Part shown: piece by piece, positions 1 to 9,714 of the stretch
Position numbering within the stretch: position 1 is the first letter of the stretch
Layout of the letters: each line of letters begins with the position of its first letter
Assembly (NCBI GenBank): GCA_001275005.1
Contig: JWZX01003276.1
Coordinates: 1 to 44,169, forward strand
Source: Chrysochromulina tobinii
Taxonomy: Eukaryota > Haptophyta > Prymnesiales > Chrysochromulinaceae
Direction of reading: 5' to 3'
Length of the DNA stretch: 44,169 nucleotides
Translations under genes and position numbers: made by a program
Notes under the pieces: model-generated
Told to the model about the DNA's origin: nothing
Seen by the model: only the letters and a program-made list of their open reading frames with translations
Database searches by the model: none

Positions 1-373
1 AGGGGCGGCGGGCGCGGAAGGGGCGGCGGGGGCGGGGGCGGCGGCGGTCGAGGCGGTCGCGGCGGAGGAGGGGACCTGGGCACGCCCGAAGCGAGGCAGC
101 GAGGGCGCGCGGATCTTGAGGCTGATGGAGAGGTGCGCCGAGTTGAGGCCGAGAGAGATGATGCCTCTGCTGCCGCCGCCGCCGCGCCTCGGGCTGCGGC
201 GCGGGGTGCGCGGGGTGCGCGGGGTGCGCGGGGGTGCGCGAAGTGGCATTTGGCACGTCCGCGAAGGCGACGCGGGAGGAGCTTTCCGAACGCGGCGACG
301 AGAGACGCGTTGAAGAGAGGCGCGTGAAGGAGTCGCCGTTGCCGCCGCGCATCCACGCTTCGGGCGAGGGAAG
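1..373. other. GC-rich non-coding flank with GGGGTGCGC tandem repeat
   Basis: This stretch downstream of the protease gene is extremely G-rich at its left edge (runs of ggcggcggg) and holds a short tandem array of the unit ggggtgcgc at about 199-240. Only short, low-complexity arginine/glycine/alanine frames cross it on either strand, none with recognisable protein character. It may be 3' UTR of the gene ending at 374, or belong to a neighbour outside the window. I see no gene here. Confidence 0.5.
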
Positions 374-2719
374 CTAGCGGGGCGACGGGGACGAGAGGTA
401 CGAGTCGTCATTCATGTGATGAGAGTCGTCATTCAAGACCCTCTCGATCGCGAGAATGGCCGCCTCGCGCGCCTGCGCGCCCACCAACTGATGCGCGCCT
501 GGCACGAGCGTCGCCGCTGGCGGCCGCCCACCGAGCACGAGCAAAAGAGCCTCACGTAGCTCAGACGCGGGTCGCACCTCATTGAGGCCGGCGGCGTAGT
601 ACCCTTCGCCGTTGAGCACCTTATCGAAGCCGGAGCGCACTGACCAGCCGACGACCTCACCGCGGCAGTTGAGCAGCGGACCTCCGGAATGGCCCGAGAG
701 CATGAGCGCGTCAGTACGCAGCCAGCCGCCGGTGAGCGGATGCTCGCATCGGCCTGCAAAGACGCCTCGCGTGTTGGTGGCGCTTGGAGGCCCACCGCGC
801 CCAGTGCGCCCATAGCCTAAGAGGACGACGTCCTCGCCCACAGTGAGCGTGGACTCGTGGCCTATTGGCAGCGCGACCACCGGCGGTAACGCACGGACGA
901 TGCTCGAGGGAGTGACAGAGAGGGCGGTGGACGCGGAGGTGGAGAAGGAGGAAGAAGCCGAGGTCGTGGAGACGTCAGAAGCGCGAGTGAGCGCGCGAGG
1001 CGCCCCCATCTCGACGGGAGATGCCGCGAGATGATGGGAGATGATGGGGGGCACCCCCATCTCGACGGGAGATGACGCGAGATGATGGGAGATGATGGGG
1101 GCCACCCCCATCTCGACGGGAGATGACGCGAGATGATGGGAGATGATGGGGGGCACCCCCATCTCGACGGGAGCTTTGGGTGAGGGGGCGAGGGCGCCGC
1201 CGGAGCCCCCACCAAACTGTAACGCCTTCTCGAGCTCGCATTTCTCGAGCTCGCCGTCCACCAGAGACTGCAGGTGCACTGCCGCCAACGCCACGCCTGG
1301 GACGGCAGCGTCAGCGCCGCTGCCGGCCGGCGAGCCACCCTCCTCCTTCGAATCTGTCGACGCGTTTGGCGAGTACGTGGGCGAGGGCGAGGACGAGGAC
1401 GAGGACGAGGACGATGTCCCAATACCGATGGTCATGAAGGGTGCTGGCGGCGGCGGCGGCCCAGCTAGATGCACGGGCAGCGGGCCGACGAGCTGCAGCA
1501 CGGCAAGGTCGAGGCCATTGCGTGCGTCGCGCGGCGCCGGCGCCGGCGACAGGTGCCGGATCACCGCAAGGTGCGTCCAGACTGCGGGCGATCCGAAGCC
1601 GATCGCGACGCCGGCAGCGTGAGGGTCGTGCGCGGCGACTGTGCCGCCCTGCCAGTGCGCCTGCTCGATGTCGTCGATGACATGGCAGCAGGTGACGAGC
1701 ACGTGAGATTGCGCATCGACAAAGAAGCCCGAGCCGACGAGCCGCGGTGGGCCCGCGTCAGAGCAAGAGCCGATCGCGACCACCGCCTGCTGCCACTGCG
1801 GCACCGCCCCGCCCTCAGGGCTCGCTTGCAGCAGAGCGCGCGTAGCACGCGCGAGCACTGCCTGCTTCACGAGGGAGCGCCGCTCGCCGTCGTCGCGGCC
1901 GCGCCCCTTAAGCACGTTTAGTACGGCGCTCAGCAGGCAGCTGGCCGCCGCGCACACGATCGCTCCAGCGAGGACGAGCATCCCTAATCCGAGGTCCACC
2001 ACTAACCCGCCCAACGGCTGGGGCGGCGGCGCGTGCAGCGCGGGCGCCTGGGGTGGCCAGACTGGTCCATGGAGAGCGCGCCCATGCACTGTGGGCGTGG
2101 GCGAGGGCGACGGAGGGAAGGTGAGGGTGGTGCAAAGCGTCATGTCGGGCGGGCACCACGGGCCCGGCTGCACGCCATAGCACTCATGCACGCGCAGCGT
2201 ATGCTGGCACAGATACGGGTCGGACGGCGTCGCGTGGTTGATAAACGTGGTGCACGCGCACGCCGCCAAGATAAAGACCGGAGGCGCCCGAGGTGGTGGC
2301 AAGCGCGGTGAGATTGGCGGTGGCGCGGACGGCGGCGCGGACGGCGGCGAGGGCGGTGGCGGCGAGGGCGGCGGCGGCGAGGGTGGCGGGACGGGGATGG
2401 ACAGCTGCCGGCGCGGGTGGCATCCGCCATCCGCACGGGGGATGCCATCGATGCACGGGGGGGATGGTGGGCATCCGATGCAGAGCTCGTTTGCAATGGA
2501 CGAGGCGGGCAGCGGAGGCGCCGTGTCCTCCAGCATGCAACACAATCGGCTCGTGAGGGTGAGCTGCGCAATGTCCTCAGCTGTGACCGCTGTGGCCATG
2601 GAACGGCGACGTCGAGCCGCCGCCTCCAGCATGGATGGTGGCAGCGAGAGGGCATCTGTCTCAGTGGTGTTGAGCGGGCAGGGATCCTGCAGCAATACAG
2701 TGAATATGCAGTTACTCAT
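374..2719 (-). CDS. Membrane-anchored trypsin-like serine protease with Pro-rich stalk
   Basis: A 781-residue open frame starting at an ATG (2719). The C-terminal half is a trypsin-fold protease. His346 lies in TCCHVID, Asp404 in NGLDLAVLQL and Ser678 in SGHSGGPL, the order and contexts expected of trypsin-like/HtrA-type peptidases. The N-terminal part is Cys-rich (about residues 1-105), then an extensin-like PPPSPPPP stretch (about 110-150), then a second Cys cluster. A long hydrophobic segment at about 240-270 (GMLVLAGAIVCAAASCLLSA) probably spans a membrane. No signal peptide is visible at the N-terminus, so an upstream exon may be missing. Between Asp and Ser lies an unusually long insert of about 270 residues containing an acidic/Ser run and 17-residue tandem repeats. 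No PDZ domain is seen. Substrate and cellular location are unknown; the protease fold is well supported. Confidence 0.82.
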   Translation of the reverse strand: MSNCIFTVLLQDPCPLNTTETDALSLPPSMLEAAARRRRSMATAVTAEDIAQLTLTSRLCCMLEDTAPPLPASSIANELCIGCPPSPPCIDGIPRADGGCHPRRQLSIPVPPPSPPPPSPPPPSPPSAPPSAPPPISPRLPPPRAPPVFILAACACTTFINHATPSDPYLCQHTLRVHECYGVQPGPWCPPDMTLCTTLTFPPSPSPTPTVHGRALHGPVWPPQAPALHAPPPQPLGGLVVDLGLGMLVLAGAIVCAAASCLLSAVLNVLKGRGRDDGERRSLVKQAVLARATRALLQASPEGGAVPQWQQAVVAIGSCSDAGPPRLVGSGFFVDAQSHVLVTCCHVIDDIEQAHWQGGTVAAHDPHAAGVAIGFGSPAVWTHLAVIRHLSPAPAPRDARNGLDLAVLQLVGPLPVHLAGPPPPPAPFMTIGIGTSSSSSSSSSPSPTYSPNASTDSKEEGGSPAGSGADAAVPGVALAAVHLQSLVDGELEKCELEKALQFGGGSGGALAPSPKAPVEMGVPPIISHHLASSPVEMGVAPIISHHLASSPVEMGVPPIISHHLAASPVEMGAPRALTRASDVSTTSASSSFSTSASTALSVTPSSIVRALPPVVALPIGHESTLTVGEDVVLLGYGRTGRGGPPSATNTRGVFAGRCEHPLTGGWLRTDALMLSGHSGGPLLNCRGEVVGWSVRSGFDKVLNGEGYYAAGLNEVRPASELREALLLVLGGRPPAATLVPGAHQLVGAQAREAAILAIERVLNDDSHHMNDDSYLSSPSPR
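1003..1172. repeat. 51-bp coding minisatellite inside the protease gene
   Basis: About three and a half tandem copies of a 51-bp unit encode the 17-residue repeat PVEMGVPPIISHHLASS on the minus strand. The copies are almost identical at DNA level; the only differences are a few single-base changes such as GVP/GVA. The array keeps the reading frame because the unit is a multiple of three. It lies between the catalytic Asp and Ser of the protease, in what is probably a surface loop, and is likely to vary in copy number between strains (inference). Confidence 0.85.
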
Positions 2720-3078
2720 CCGAATAGGCGCTGCAATGCGGCCGCGCTTGTTCCCAGTTGGGCCTCTGGCCCCTGCGCCAGGAGCAACGGAGCGTGCAGC
2801 ACGAAGCAGACCGATTGCAGGACTGAAAAGCGAGCATCGTATTAAATATCCAAATTAAAGAGATCCAAATACACGGATCGATGTGAAAATCATCATGCAC
2901 CCATTCGGGAAAATCACGGTACATTGTACATGTACGAGGACCAACGGCGAATGCGTCTGGGCCCGTCTGGGAAGGACGAAACCACTTTCGCCGCAACGTG
3001 TCTTTAGCCCCTCGGGACCAAATCGTCCGGGGCGCTCGTCAGTCCAATCCAGTGGCGCTCGGTCGTGCAGCCGCAAGC
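2720..3078. promoter_or_regulatory. Shared upstream region of two divergent genes
   Basis: A 359-bp gap separates the ATG of the protease (2719, minus strand) from that of the repeat protein (3079, plus strand), so it should hold both promoters. It includes an AT-richer patch (about 2840-2890) and a cluster of short palindromes around 2917-2935 (ggtacattgtacatgtac). No TATA box or other element can be assigned with confidence. Confidence 0.45.
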
Positions 3079-6000
3079 ATGGGTTTTGCCAAGGAGCATG
3101 AAGAGATCGACCGCGGCTGGTATCCTGAGCGTGGCATTCCTCCGGCGGCGGGCAGTCCCAATCGGCAGACGCCCATGCCCTCGCAGGGGCCGCCCACGCC
3201 CTCGCACATGCGTGGGACGTCATCGTCGGCCCGCATGAGCAGCCCGCGTGGCTCGTCTCCCGCAAAGCGTGGGCCGGCGACGCGCAAAAATGTGGCGGAA
3301 GAGCAGCGTGGTGACCGCAGAAGAAGCCACGGTGAGCGCCATCAGCCTGCTTCGATGCAGTGGACGCTGCCATTGACGCTGCAGCGGACGCCGCAATGCT
3401 GCCCAACGCAGCCACTGTTGCCGAGCGGAGCCAGCGTTGGCCAGCCGATGGCCGGCATATCGGGACGGGTTGCTGTGTGTTGTGCTTGCGGCCACTCCGA
3501 CGCCGTGCCGATGCGCTGCTCCGGGGCTGCCGTGGCTACTGCCGCAGCGGCTCTCGGCAGCTCATGCTGTGCGTGTGTGTGTGCGCGTACGCTGCTGCTC
3601 GCTCGAGCTGACCCGCGTGCTACGCTCGCCTCTCGCGTGCGCTGCAGACTACAAGACGGAGACAGAGAAGGCCTTCCAGGATCCGAGCAACCACGATCCG
3701 ATCGAGGACGAGTACGGCCGGCCCATTCGGCGGCTCTACTCCGGCCGTATTAAGAAGCGCGTCGACCTGAAGCACGAGGGCGAGAGCGACGAGGTCATCT
3801 ACCAGTACACGGGTGAGGGCTCGGCCAACCCGAACAAGTACGCGCTCGATGAGATCTACCCCGAGAAGTTCGACGACGCGGCGGGCCAGCCGTCGAAGAC
3901 ACTCTTTGCCAAGAACGCTCGGATGCGGATGGTCGAGTACTTCCCCGAGAAGGACATCAAGGCGTATCTTGGTGGCGAGGCGGACGAGCTCATGTTCGGG
4001 CACTCGGTCGCTGGTGCAGGCGTGGGGCAGGACCAGTACGAGGTGCGCGAGGTCCCCGATCTCATGCCTAATTCATTCATGGGCTCGGCCGGCCTGACGT
4101 CCAAGGAGCTGCAGCGGCACGTGCTCAAGGAGAAGATCAACCAGGACGGTCCCGAGACCTTCCCGCACGTGGCGGATGCGGCGGATGAGATCATCTACGG
4201 CCGGCGCACCAACCGGCACTACAACCGCGTCGACAAGATCACCGACCTGCCGCTGCATGGTAAGGCGGGCTTCCGCGACGCGGCGGGCATGCTCAGCAGG
4301 GAGCGAGCGCGCACTGGCCAGGAGCCCCTCGAAAAGAAGCTCGATAACATCATCAAGCACGAGACGCGCCCGTACCTGGGCGGCGAGGCGGACGAGGTCA
4401 TCTACGGGCGCCAGATGGGCGGCAACCGCTCCGAGCTCAACGAGATCAAGGACCTGAGGCCCAAGATGTTTGCGGGCGCTGCGGGCCTCACCTCGAACGA
4501 GGTCATCAAGGCGAACCCCGACCTCGAGCACTACATCATCGAGCAGCCACCGGGCTCGTCGTCTAAGCTCGAGCTGCGCCGCGGCGGTGAGATGGCCGAG
4601 AGGCTCGGCGCGTGCGACGGCGAGGCGGGCGAGCCGCTACGCATCGCCTCCTCGTACCCGGAGGTCTTTGTGGGAGCGGCGGGTATGAACTCGTCAGACC
4701 TGATGACGAAGAGCGGCTCGGCAGACTAGATGATCTTCCGGCTCAATCCGCAGAGCGGGCTCGCGACGGGCGGCGAGGCGGCGCAGGCCATCTACGGCAA
4801 CACGGGTAACACCGACCTCAAGTCGTTCATCCACCAGGGCGCCTTCGAGATCAGCTCCGTGTACCCGCGCGCGTACCGCGGCGTCGCTGGCGCCTCCTCG
4901 CGCAACCTGTTCAAGAACTCTCCTGAGGCGGGCGGCCGCCACCTCTTCTCAGAGAACCTCAAGGGGCGCGTCATCGGCCAGAAAGGCTGCGGCACCGATG
5001 CAAAGCCCAAGGGCAACCCGGGCGGCGCCGGCCTCAACTCGAAGGAGCTCTTCAAGGGTCATAAGCTGCAGGCCATCGGCGACACGCCGCGCGATAGGAA
5101 CAACGATGTGGACGGCGACGGCATCTCGGACCACCTGCGCGATGAGGAGGCGGACATTGTGCTCTACGGCGGCGATCTCGACGACAGCGAGCTGCGCAAG
5201 GTCGGCGGCATCCCCGACAAGAATCCAAAGGCTTTCGAAGGCGCGGCCGGCCTCACGTCGCGCCAGGTCTTCCGCGCGCAGCAGGAATGCTTGGTGGGTG
5301 CTGAGTATCACCCCGAGGAGCACAAGCTCGGGCAGGCGCGCTGGGGAGGCGAGATGGAGAGCGTCATGTACGGCGAGCACTCATCCAACCGCTCGGTCAT
5401 CTACGAGGTGCAGAAGCTCGCGCCCGAAAAGTACGAGGATGCGGCGGGCCTCACGTCCAAACACGCGCAGGCGGTGCGCGAGGATCTCAGCATGGACGAT
5501 GCGCGAGGCAAGAAGACGATGCCTGCGCCCGAGCGCGCGCGCGGCAACCCGAATGCCCACGGGCGCGTCGACATCACCAACTTCGACAAGAAGGCCTTCC
5601 ATGAGGCGGCGGGCCTCTCGTCGATTCAGCAGCATCGTGGAGAAGATGAGGAGGCCATGCTCACCTGTGCGGGCACGGGAGGCGTTCGGGACGCGAGGCA
5701 ATTCCAGGGCGAGGCTGCCTCAGTGGTCTTCGGTGGGCCGCCCCCGCCCGAGCAGACGGCACACAAGTCGATCGCCGGTCTCACCTCGAGTGCGGTGCAT
5801 CATATCAAGAAGAGCGGCTACGAGGCTCGGCGGCTCGACGTGCGCACGATGCGGGACCCCGGCGGCTCGGAGGCGCACGACGTCATGTACGCCAAGCGTG
5901 CGGAGGACGTCGAGTACGATGGCAACGAAGAGCCACGCATCGACGAGCTGCCTGAAAAGTATCCCGAGAATTTCACGGGTGCGGCGGGCCTTTCCACCAA

Positions 6001-6910
6001 GGACACTTTCCGGCAGTTGGTACGCCCCTACATGTTCGGCGAGAAAACGAGCGACGGCATGGAGATGGGCGCCAAGCACATCACGTCCCTCAATGCGGCG
6101 GCCACCCCATCGCAGCTCAACACGGCGTTCATGCGCGCATCGCACTGGTTTGAGCCCGACGATACGCCGGGCGCCGGGCGCGCGCGCAAATTCACGCCCG
6201 AGGAAGTCGAGCAGTCGATGGCCGCGGCTGAGCTCGCGGAGGAGTCGAGGAGGCACAAGCTCTACCAGAGTTACGCCTCCTACGGCGCCGCCTCGGGCTA
6301 TCAGGATGCCGAGCACACGGGTACATACGACCAGTATGAGTGGCAGCAAGAAGAAGCGCCGAAATGGGCACGCGAGCGCCCGGTGCCACCCACCGGGCCG
6401 CCCACCATGCCGCAGCAGCAGCCGCCCTCGCCCACGAGGCAGCAGACATTTCAGCGAACGCAGCAGCAGCAGGCACAGCAGCCGCAGCCGCAGCCGCCAC
6501 CGCGGGGAACGCCTGCGGCGCCTGCCGCCGCGTCGTCCTCGGCGGAGCCCTACCCGGGATCGCCTATGGACCGCTTGCCCCCGGGCGCAGCCCACAAGCG
6601 ATTCATGGAGAGCTCCGTGGGCAGCGTGGTCCCCCCCCTCGGGCGCCCCCCTTCACCCTCGCGAGGGACGCCAAGGGCAGCCCCCCCCTCGCCCGCGAAT
6701 TTGGGACTCTTCTCCAAGGGTTCCTTTGCGGCTCGAAAGCTCGAGGCGACGCGCGACGCGTATGGCTACGACAACGGGCCGCTCTCGGGCCGCTCGTCGC
6801 AGCCGAGCCCGGGCCGCGCCTCGCTCGGCCAGTATGCCGACTTTGCCTCGCGGCTCAACGCCGCTGAGTCACAGCGCTCGCAGCGCAGCGCTCGCAGCTA
6901 CCGCGGCTGA
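3079..6910 (+). CDS. Large GGEAD..IYG / GAAGLTS repeat protein, interrupted by an in-frame TAG
   Basis: Exon 1 is placed at 3079-3331 (MGFAKEHEEIDRGWYPERGI), joined by a GT-AG intron (3332-3647, gtgagc...ctgcag) to a frame open to 6910. The joined frame has 1,172 codons, of which codon TAG at 4727-4729 is an internal stop immediately followed by ATG in the same frame. The protein is built from about ten repeats of 45-75 residues. Each has a segment like YLGGEADEVIYGR, then an EI..L.P..F segment, then GAAGLTS followed by a variable linker. Repeats lie on both sides of the TAG, so this is one gene. The tail (from about 6360) is rich in Pro, Gln and Ser. I do not recognise the family; the regular short repeats suit a structural or scaffold role (inference). 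The TAG could be real termination with re-initiation, readthrough, an unrecognised small intron, or a sequence error. Confidence 0.72.
3332..3647 (+). other. Spliceosomal intron of the repeat-protein gene
   Basis: The 316-bp interval starts gtgagc and ends gctgcag after a pyrimidine-richer stretch. It separates an N-terminal exon without stops from the large downstream exon, and splicing restores the frame through a Gly/Asp codon (g|ac), giving ...ATDYKTETEK-type continuity. The interval itself contains an open frame with poor, Cys- and Ala-rich composition, so an unspliced start at 3437 is possible but less convincing. Confidence 0.6.
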
Positions 6911-8210
6911 GAGCCGTGTGGTTTGTGCGCCGACGCGCCATGCGCGAGGAGGCATCACGCACGCGCTCAGAGGGAGTGAGTGGCATGTGAGACGGCTGCG
7001 GCCGGGGCAGCCATCGCCAGGGCGACATGGACTTCAGATCAGTATGGTGTGCAAGATGGAAGCAAGATGGTGTGGCTTCGAACAGCCGCAGGGGTGTGTG
7101 GCGAGGGAGAGGGGTAAAGTAAGATGAGCAGGGGGGGTTGCAGCATGAGACGGCGTGGGCTGTGCGCAGGTTGATGCGCGCGGCGGTGGGAAACATGAGA
7201 TACATCGGAGTCGGATCATATCATGCCATGCAGGGTGTGGTCCGCGCGCACACGACAGGCACACAGGGCGCGGGGTAGCCCCGCGTTTAAAGGGGTTGTC
7301 AACTGGGGTGCGGTGATGCGATTAAGTGTGTCGAAGTGTGTCGTACCGCCGCAACCCCGGCGGCCCGGGCCGGGCGCCACTGTCCTGTGTAACTATCCGA
7401 TCCACAGGCGTCGACGACACGACGTCGGTGCGCGTGCCATCGAGACGCCCCCCCCCCGCGCCCCCGGGCGGTGCGGGTTTCTAAATTCTAATCTTTCTAT
7501 CCGCACGGTTACCCCGGGTACGGGGAGGCCGGTACCCGCGCGCCGCGGACGTCTGACTTCGCTTCAGATTCGTCGGTAGGGAGCAGGCCCGGGCCGCTTG
7601 GCGATAGGACGCTTAGGAGGAGGACGGCGACGGTACTGTCGCGTCGTGTGAAGTCGTGTGGTACGTGCTCGCTACATGTAGTGCCTAGTAGTGGACGCTC
7701 CGTGAAATCAAAAGACCTAAAAGGACAAACGAAAAAGAATCAGCCCTGTTCACTTCAGCCTCGATCACCGTTGTGCGCGTTGCCCTCACGTGCTTTACCG
7801 CCCGTTACATGTAAGGTCATGTTCCATCAGAAACGGCAAACGCTGCGTTTGGTGAACATCACCTTGCCGATCAGAATAGATCAGAATGAGCCTCACGTTC
7901 TCGTGCTTCCGGGCTCGGGAGTTACCCTCTGCACCAGGAGGCTGGCCCCGCAGCACACCGAGCGGGGTAGGGCAACCCACGCAAGAGGCCGTAGGCCTGT
8001 CGAGAACCGTCCATCATGCGTGTTATCGCGGTGTCTTGCGCCCTTCATCATCTCAGTCTTATGGGCTCTCAGTCTCGTCCTCTCTCTCTATCTGTCTCGC
8101 GCGCCGCCGATGATCTCGCCTTTGGGGAATTCGTTAAAATTTCAAGACTTCAACGCGCGAGCTCGGGTTCTCTTGGCATCTTCCAAGTTTGGTTCCTTAC
8201 ATTCGCAAGA
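6911..8210. other. 1.3-kb gene-free region
   Basis: This interval between the repeat protein and the lumenal-protein gene has only short frames without recognisable motifs. It contains a C-run (about 7449-7456), GC-rich partial inverted repeats around 7510-7545, and an AT-richer segment (about 7680-7760). The last 200 bp, with CT-rich runs around 8080-8100, probably include the promoter and 5' UTR of the gene starting at 8211. No RNA gene was recognised. Confidence 0.5.
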
Positions 8211-8954
8211 ATGCTTATGAGACGAATCGTTGCTGCGGCGCTCATTGCATCTGGCGATGCGCTCAACGTCGTGGGCATGTCTCGTCGTGCGGCCTTCGCC
8301 AAGGCCGCCGCGCTGATCCCGCTCGTGCCTCTCGCCGCGTTCGCCGAGCTCAAGCAGGCGTCAGACGCGGATGTCTACGAGCGCGCAGACGAGGGCAAGC
8401 TCAACGCCGCCCGCGTCGTCGAGCGTGCCAAGGCAGGCAAGCTCGTCGATGGCTCGAGCGCCACCTGCGACGAGCTCATCGACATCCTCGCGATCGACCG
8501 CCGTGCTCTCCAGTTCGAGACGGACAAGCTGGACTCGCTGCCCGATGACTCCCCACAGAGGCAGACCGTCGCGAAAGCCCAGAAGGCGCTCGAGGCCCAG
8601 ATCAAGAAGCTTAAGGACCTCGAGAAGACCAAGTCGTGCCCGGGGCTGAAGCAGAAGTCAGACGAGGGTGTCTACAGGCGTGCGGACGAGAACAGGCTCG
8701 GCTGGGCCCGCGTCATCGAGCGCGCCAAGACGGGCAAGCTCGTCGATGGCTCGAGCGCCACCTGCTCCGAGCTGGAGAAGATTATCCGCGTCGACAAGGA
8801 GGCCATCCGGTATGAGTTAGACAAGCTCGAGGCCATGCCCAACGACCCCGAGCAGAAGAATATCGTCGCGGACGCCGAGAAGGCCATCGAGGCCCAGATC
8901 GTCAAGCTCAACGCCAAGCGCAGGGAGAAGAATTGCTTCACTTATCTCGACTGA
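8211..8954 (+). CDS. Thylakoid-lumen protein with two tandem 99-residue repeats
   Basis: A 247-residue protein starting at ATG 8211. The N-terminus reads as a bipartite leader: a short signal peptide (MLMRRIVAAALIASGDALN), then SRRAAFAKAAALIPLVPLAAFA, which has the twin arginines, hydrophobic core and A-x-A end of a Tat-type lumen-transfer signal. The mature part (from about residue 46) is two copies of one helical, charged domain. Each contains GKLVDGSSATC, a D-D/E-L helix region and a second Cys near its end, so each copy could form one disulphide. A 33-bp stretch is identical in the two copies (8436-8468 and 8733-8765). Length and helical pattern recall small extrinsic photosystem II proteins of the lumen, but I cannot assign one of those families. 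Targeting is fairly secure; function is unknown. Confidence 0.8.
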   Translation: MLMRRIVAAALIASGDALNVVGMSRRAAFAKAAALIPLVPLAAFAELKQASDADVYERADEGKLNAARVVERAKAGKLVDGSSATCDELIDILAIDRRALQFETDKLDSLPDDSPQRQTVAKAQKALEAQIKKLKDLEKTKSCPGLKQKSDEGVYRRADENRLGWARVIERAKTGKLVDGSSATCSELEKIIRVDKEAIRYELDKLEAMPNDPEQKNIVADAEKAIEAQIVKLNAKRREKNCFTYLD

Positions 8955-9714
8955 GGCGTGCGGGGCGCATGCTGCCCTCATATGATGTGACCTATCAGAG
9001 AGCGGAATATCGCTCGTGTTGACACATATCTCATATTGGTTGTATCCAGTATTCTTCCGCAACGCAAGTTCGCGTCTTGGGTATCGAGACAAACGGCGAC
9101 AGGGGAAACGAGCGGGAGCAGGCCGCGTACGCCCCAAGGTACGCCCGTTTGCGCGCGTACCGGCGCGGGCCGACCGGATCTCGCGGATCATGCCTGTCCG
9201 TCTCGTCCGGTAAGAACTACAATGATGCACAAACAGAATATATAATTTCCGCTACGGCTACTATTGTTTACACGATAAAAATGTCCCGGGCACAGGTCTC
9301 AGGTGAACGCGGGAATCCGACGCGACGCCTTACGTTTCCGATTGTTATCGCCGATTGTCGACGGAAATGTTAAAACCCACACGATGATAGTCGACATGAA
9401 ATGCTGACAGACATTGTTTATAAATTGTTTATATACTTGGTGCACACCTCCACGCGGTATGTCCACCCGCGCCGGCTCTTTAACTTTAAACTTAGTAACT
9501 TCGGTAACCGCGGGACCGATAACCGAACAAGACCCGGTCGGCTTCCGCGTGCCGGGCGGCGTGGGGGACACAAACAGACGAAAACCGGTTCCTAAAACGT
9601 TCCTCGTTGGCTCATCATACTGTGGCCTCCATACGAAGCTCGCGCCCGGCGCGCTCGCCTGCCGCCTCCTCCACCGCTACCACCAGCTCGGCCTCCGTCG
9701 CCACCACGGCCGTC
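8955..9714. other. Intergenic region with AT-rich patches
   Basis: The 760-bp gap holds the 3' ends of the convergent lumenal-protein gene (+) and CFAP96 gene (-). It has AT-rich patches at about 9005-9060, 9225-9280 and 9360-9440 (including tttataaattgtttatata), unlike the surrounding GC-rich coding DNA. No convincing frame or RNA gene is visible. Confidence 0.5.

Noticed and set aside
4998-7127. 709-codon plus-strand frame overlapping the repeat protein
   Set aside because: It is Arg/Ser/Pro-rich and has no repeats or motifs; it is the shadow of the true frame in GC-rich DNA.
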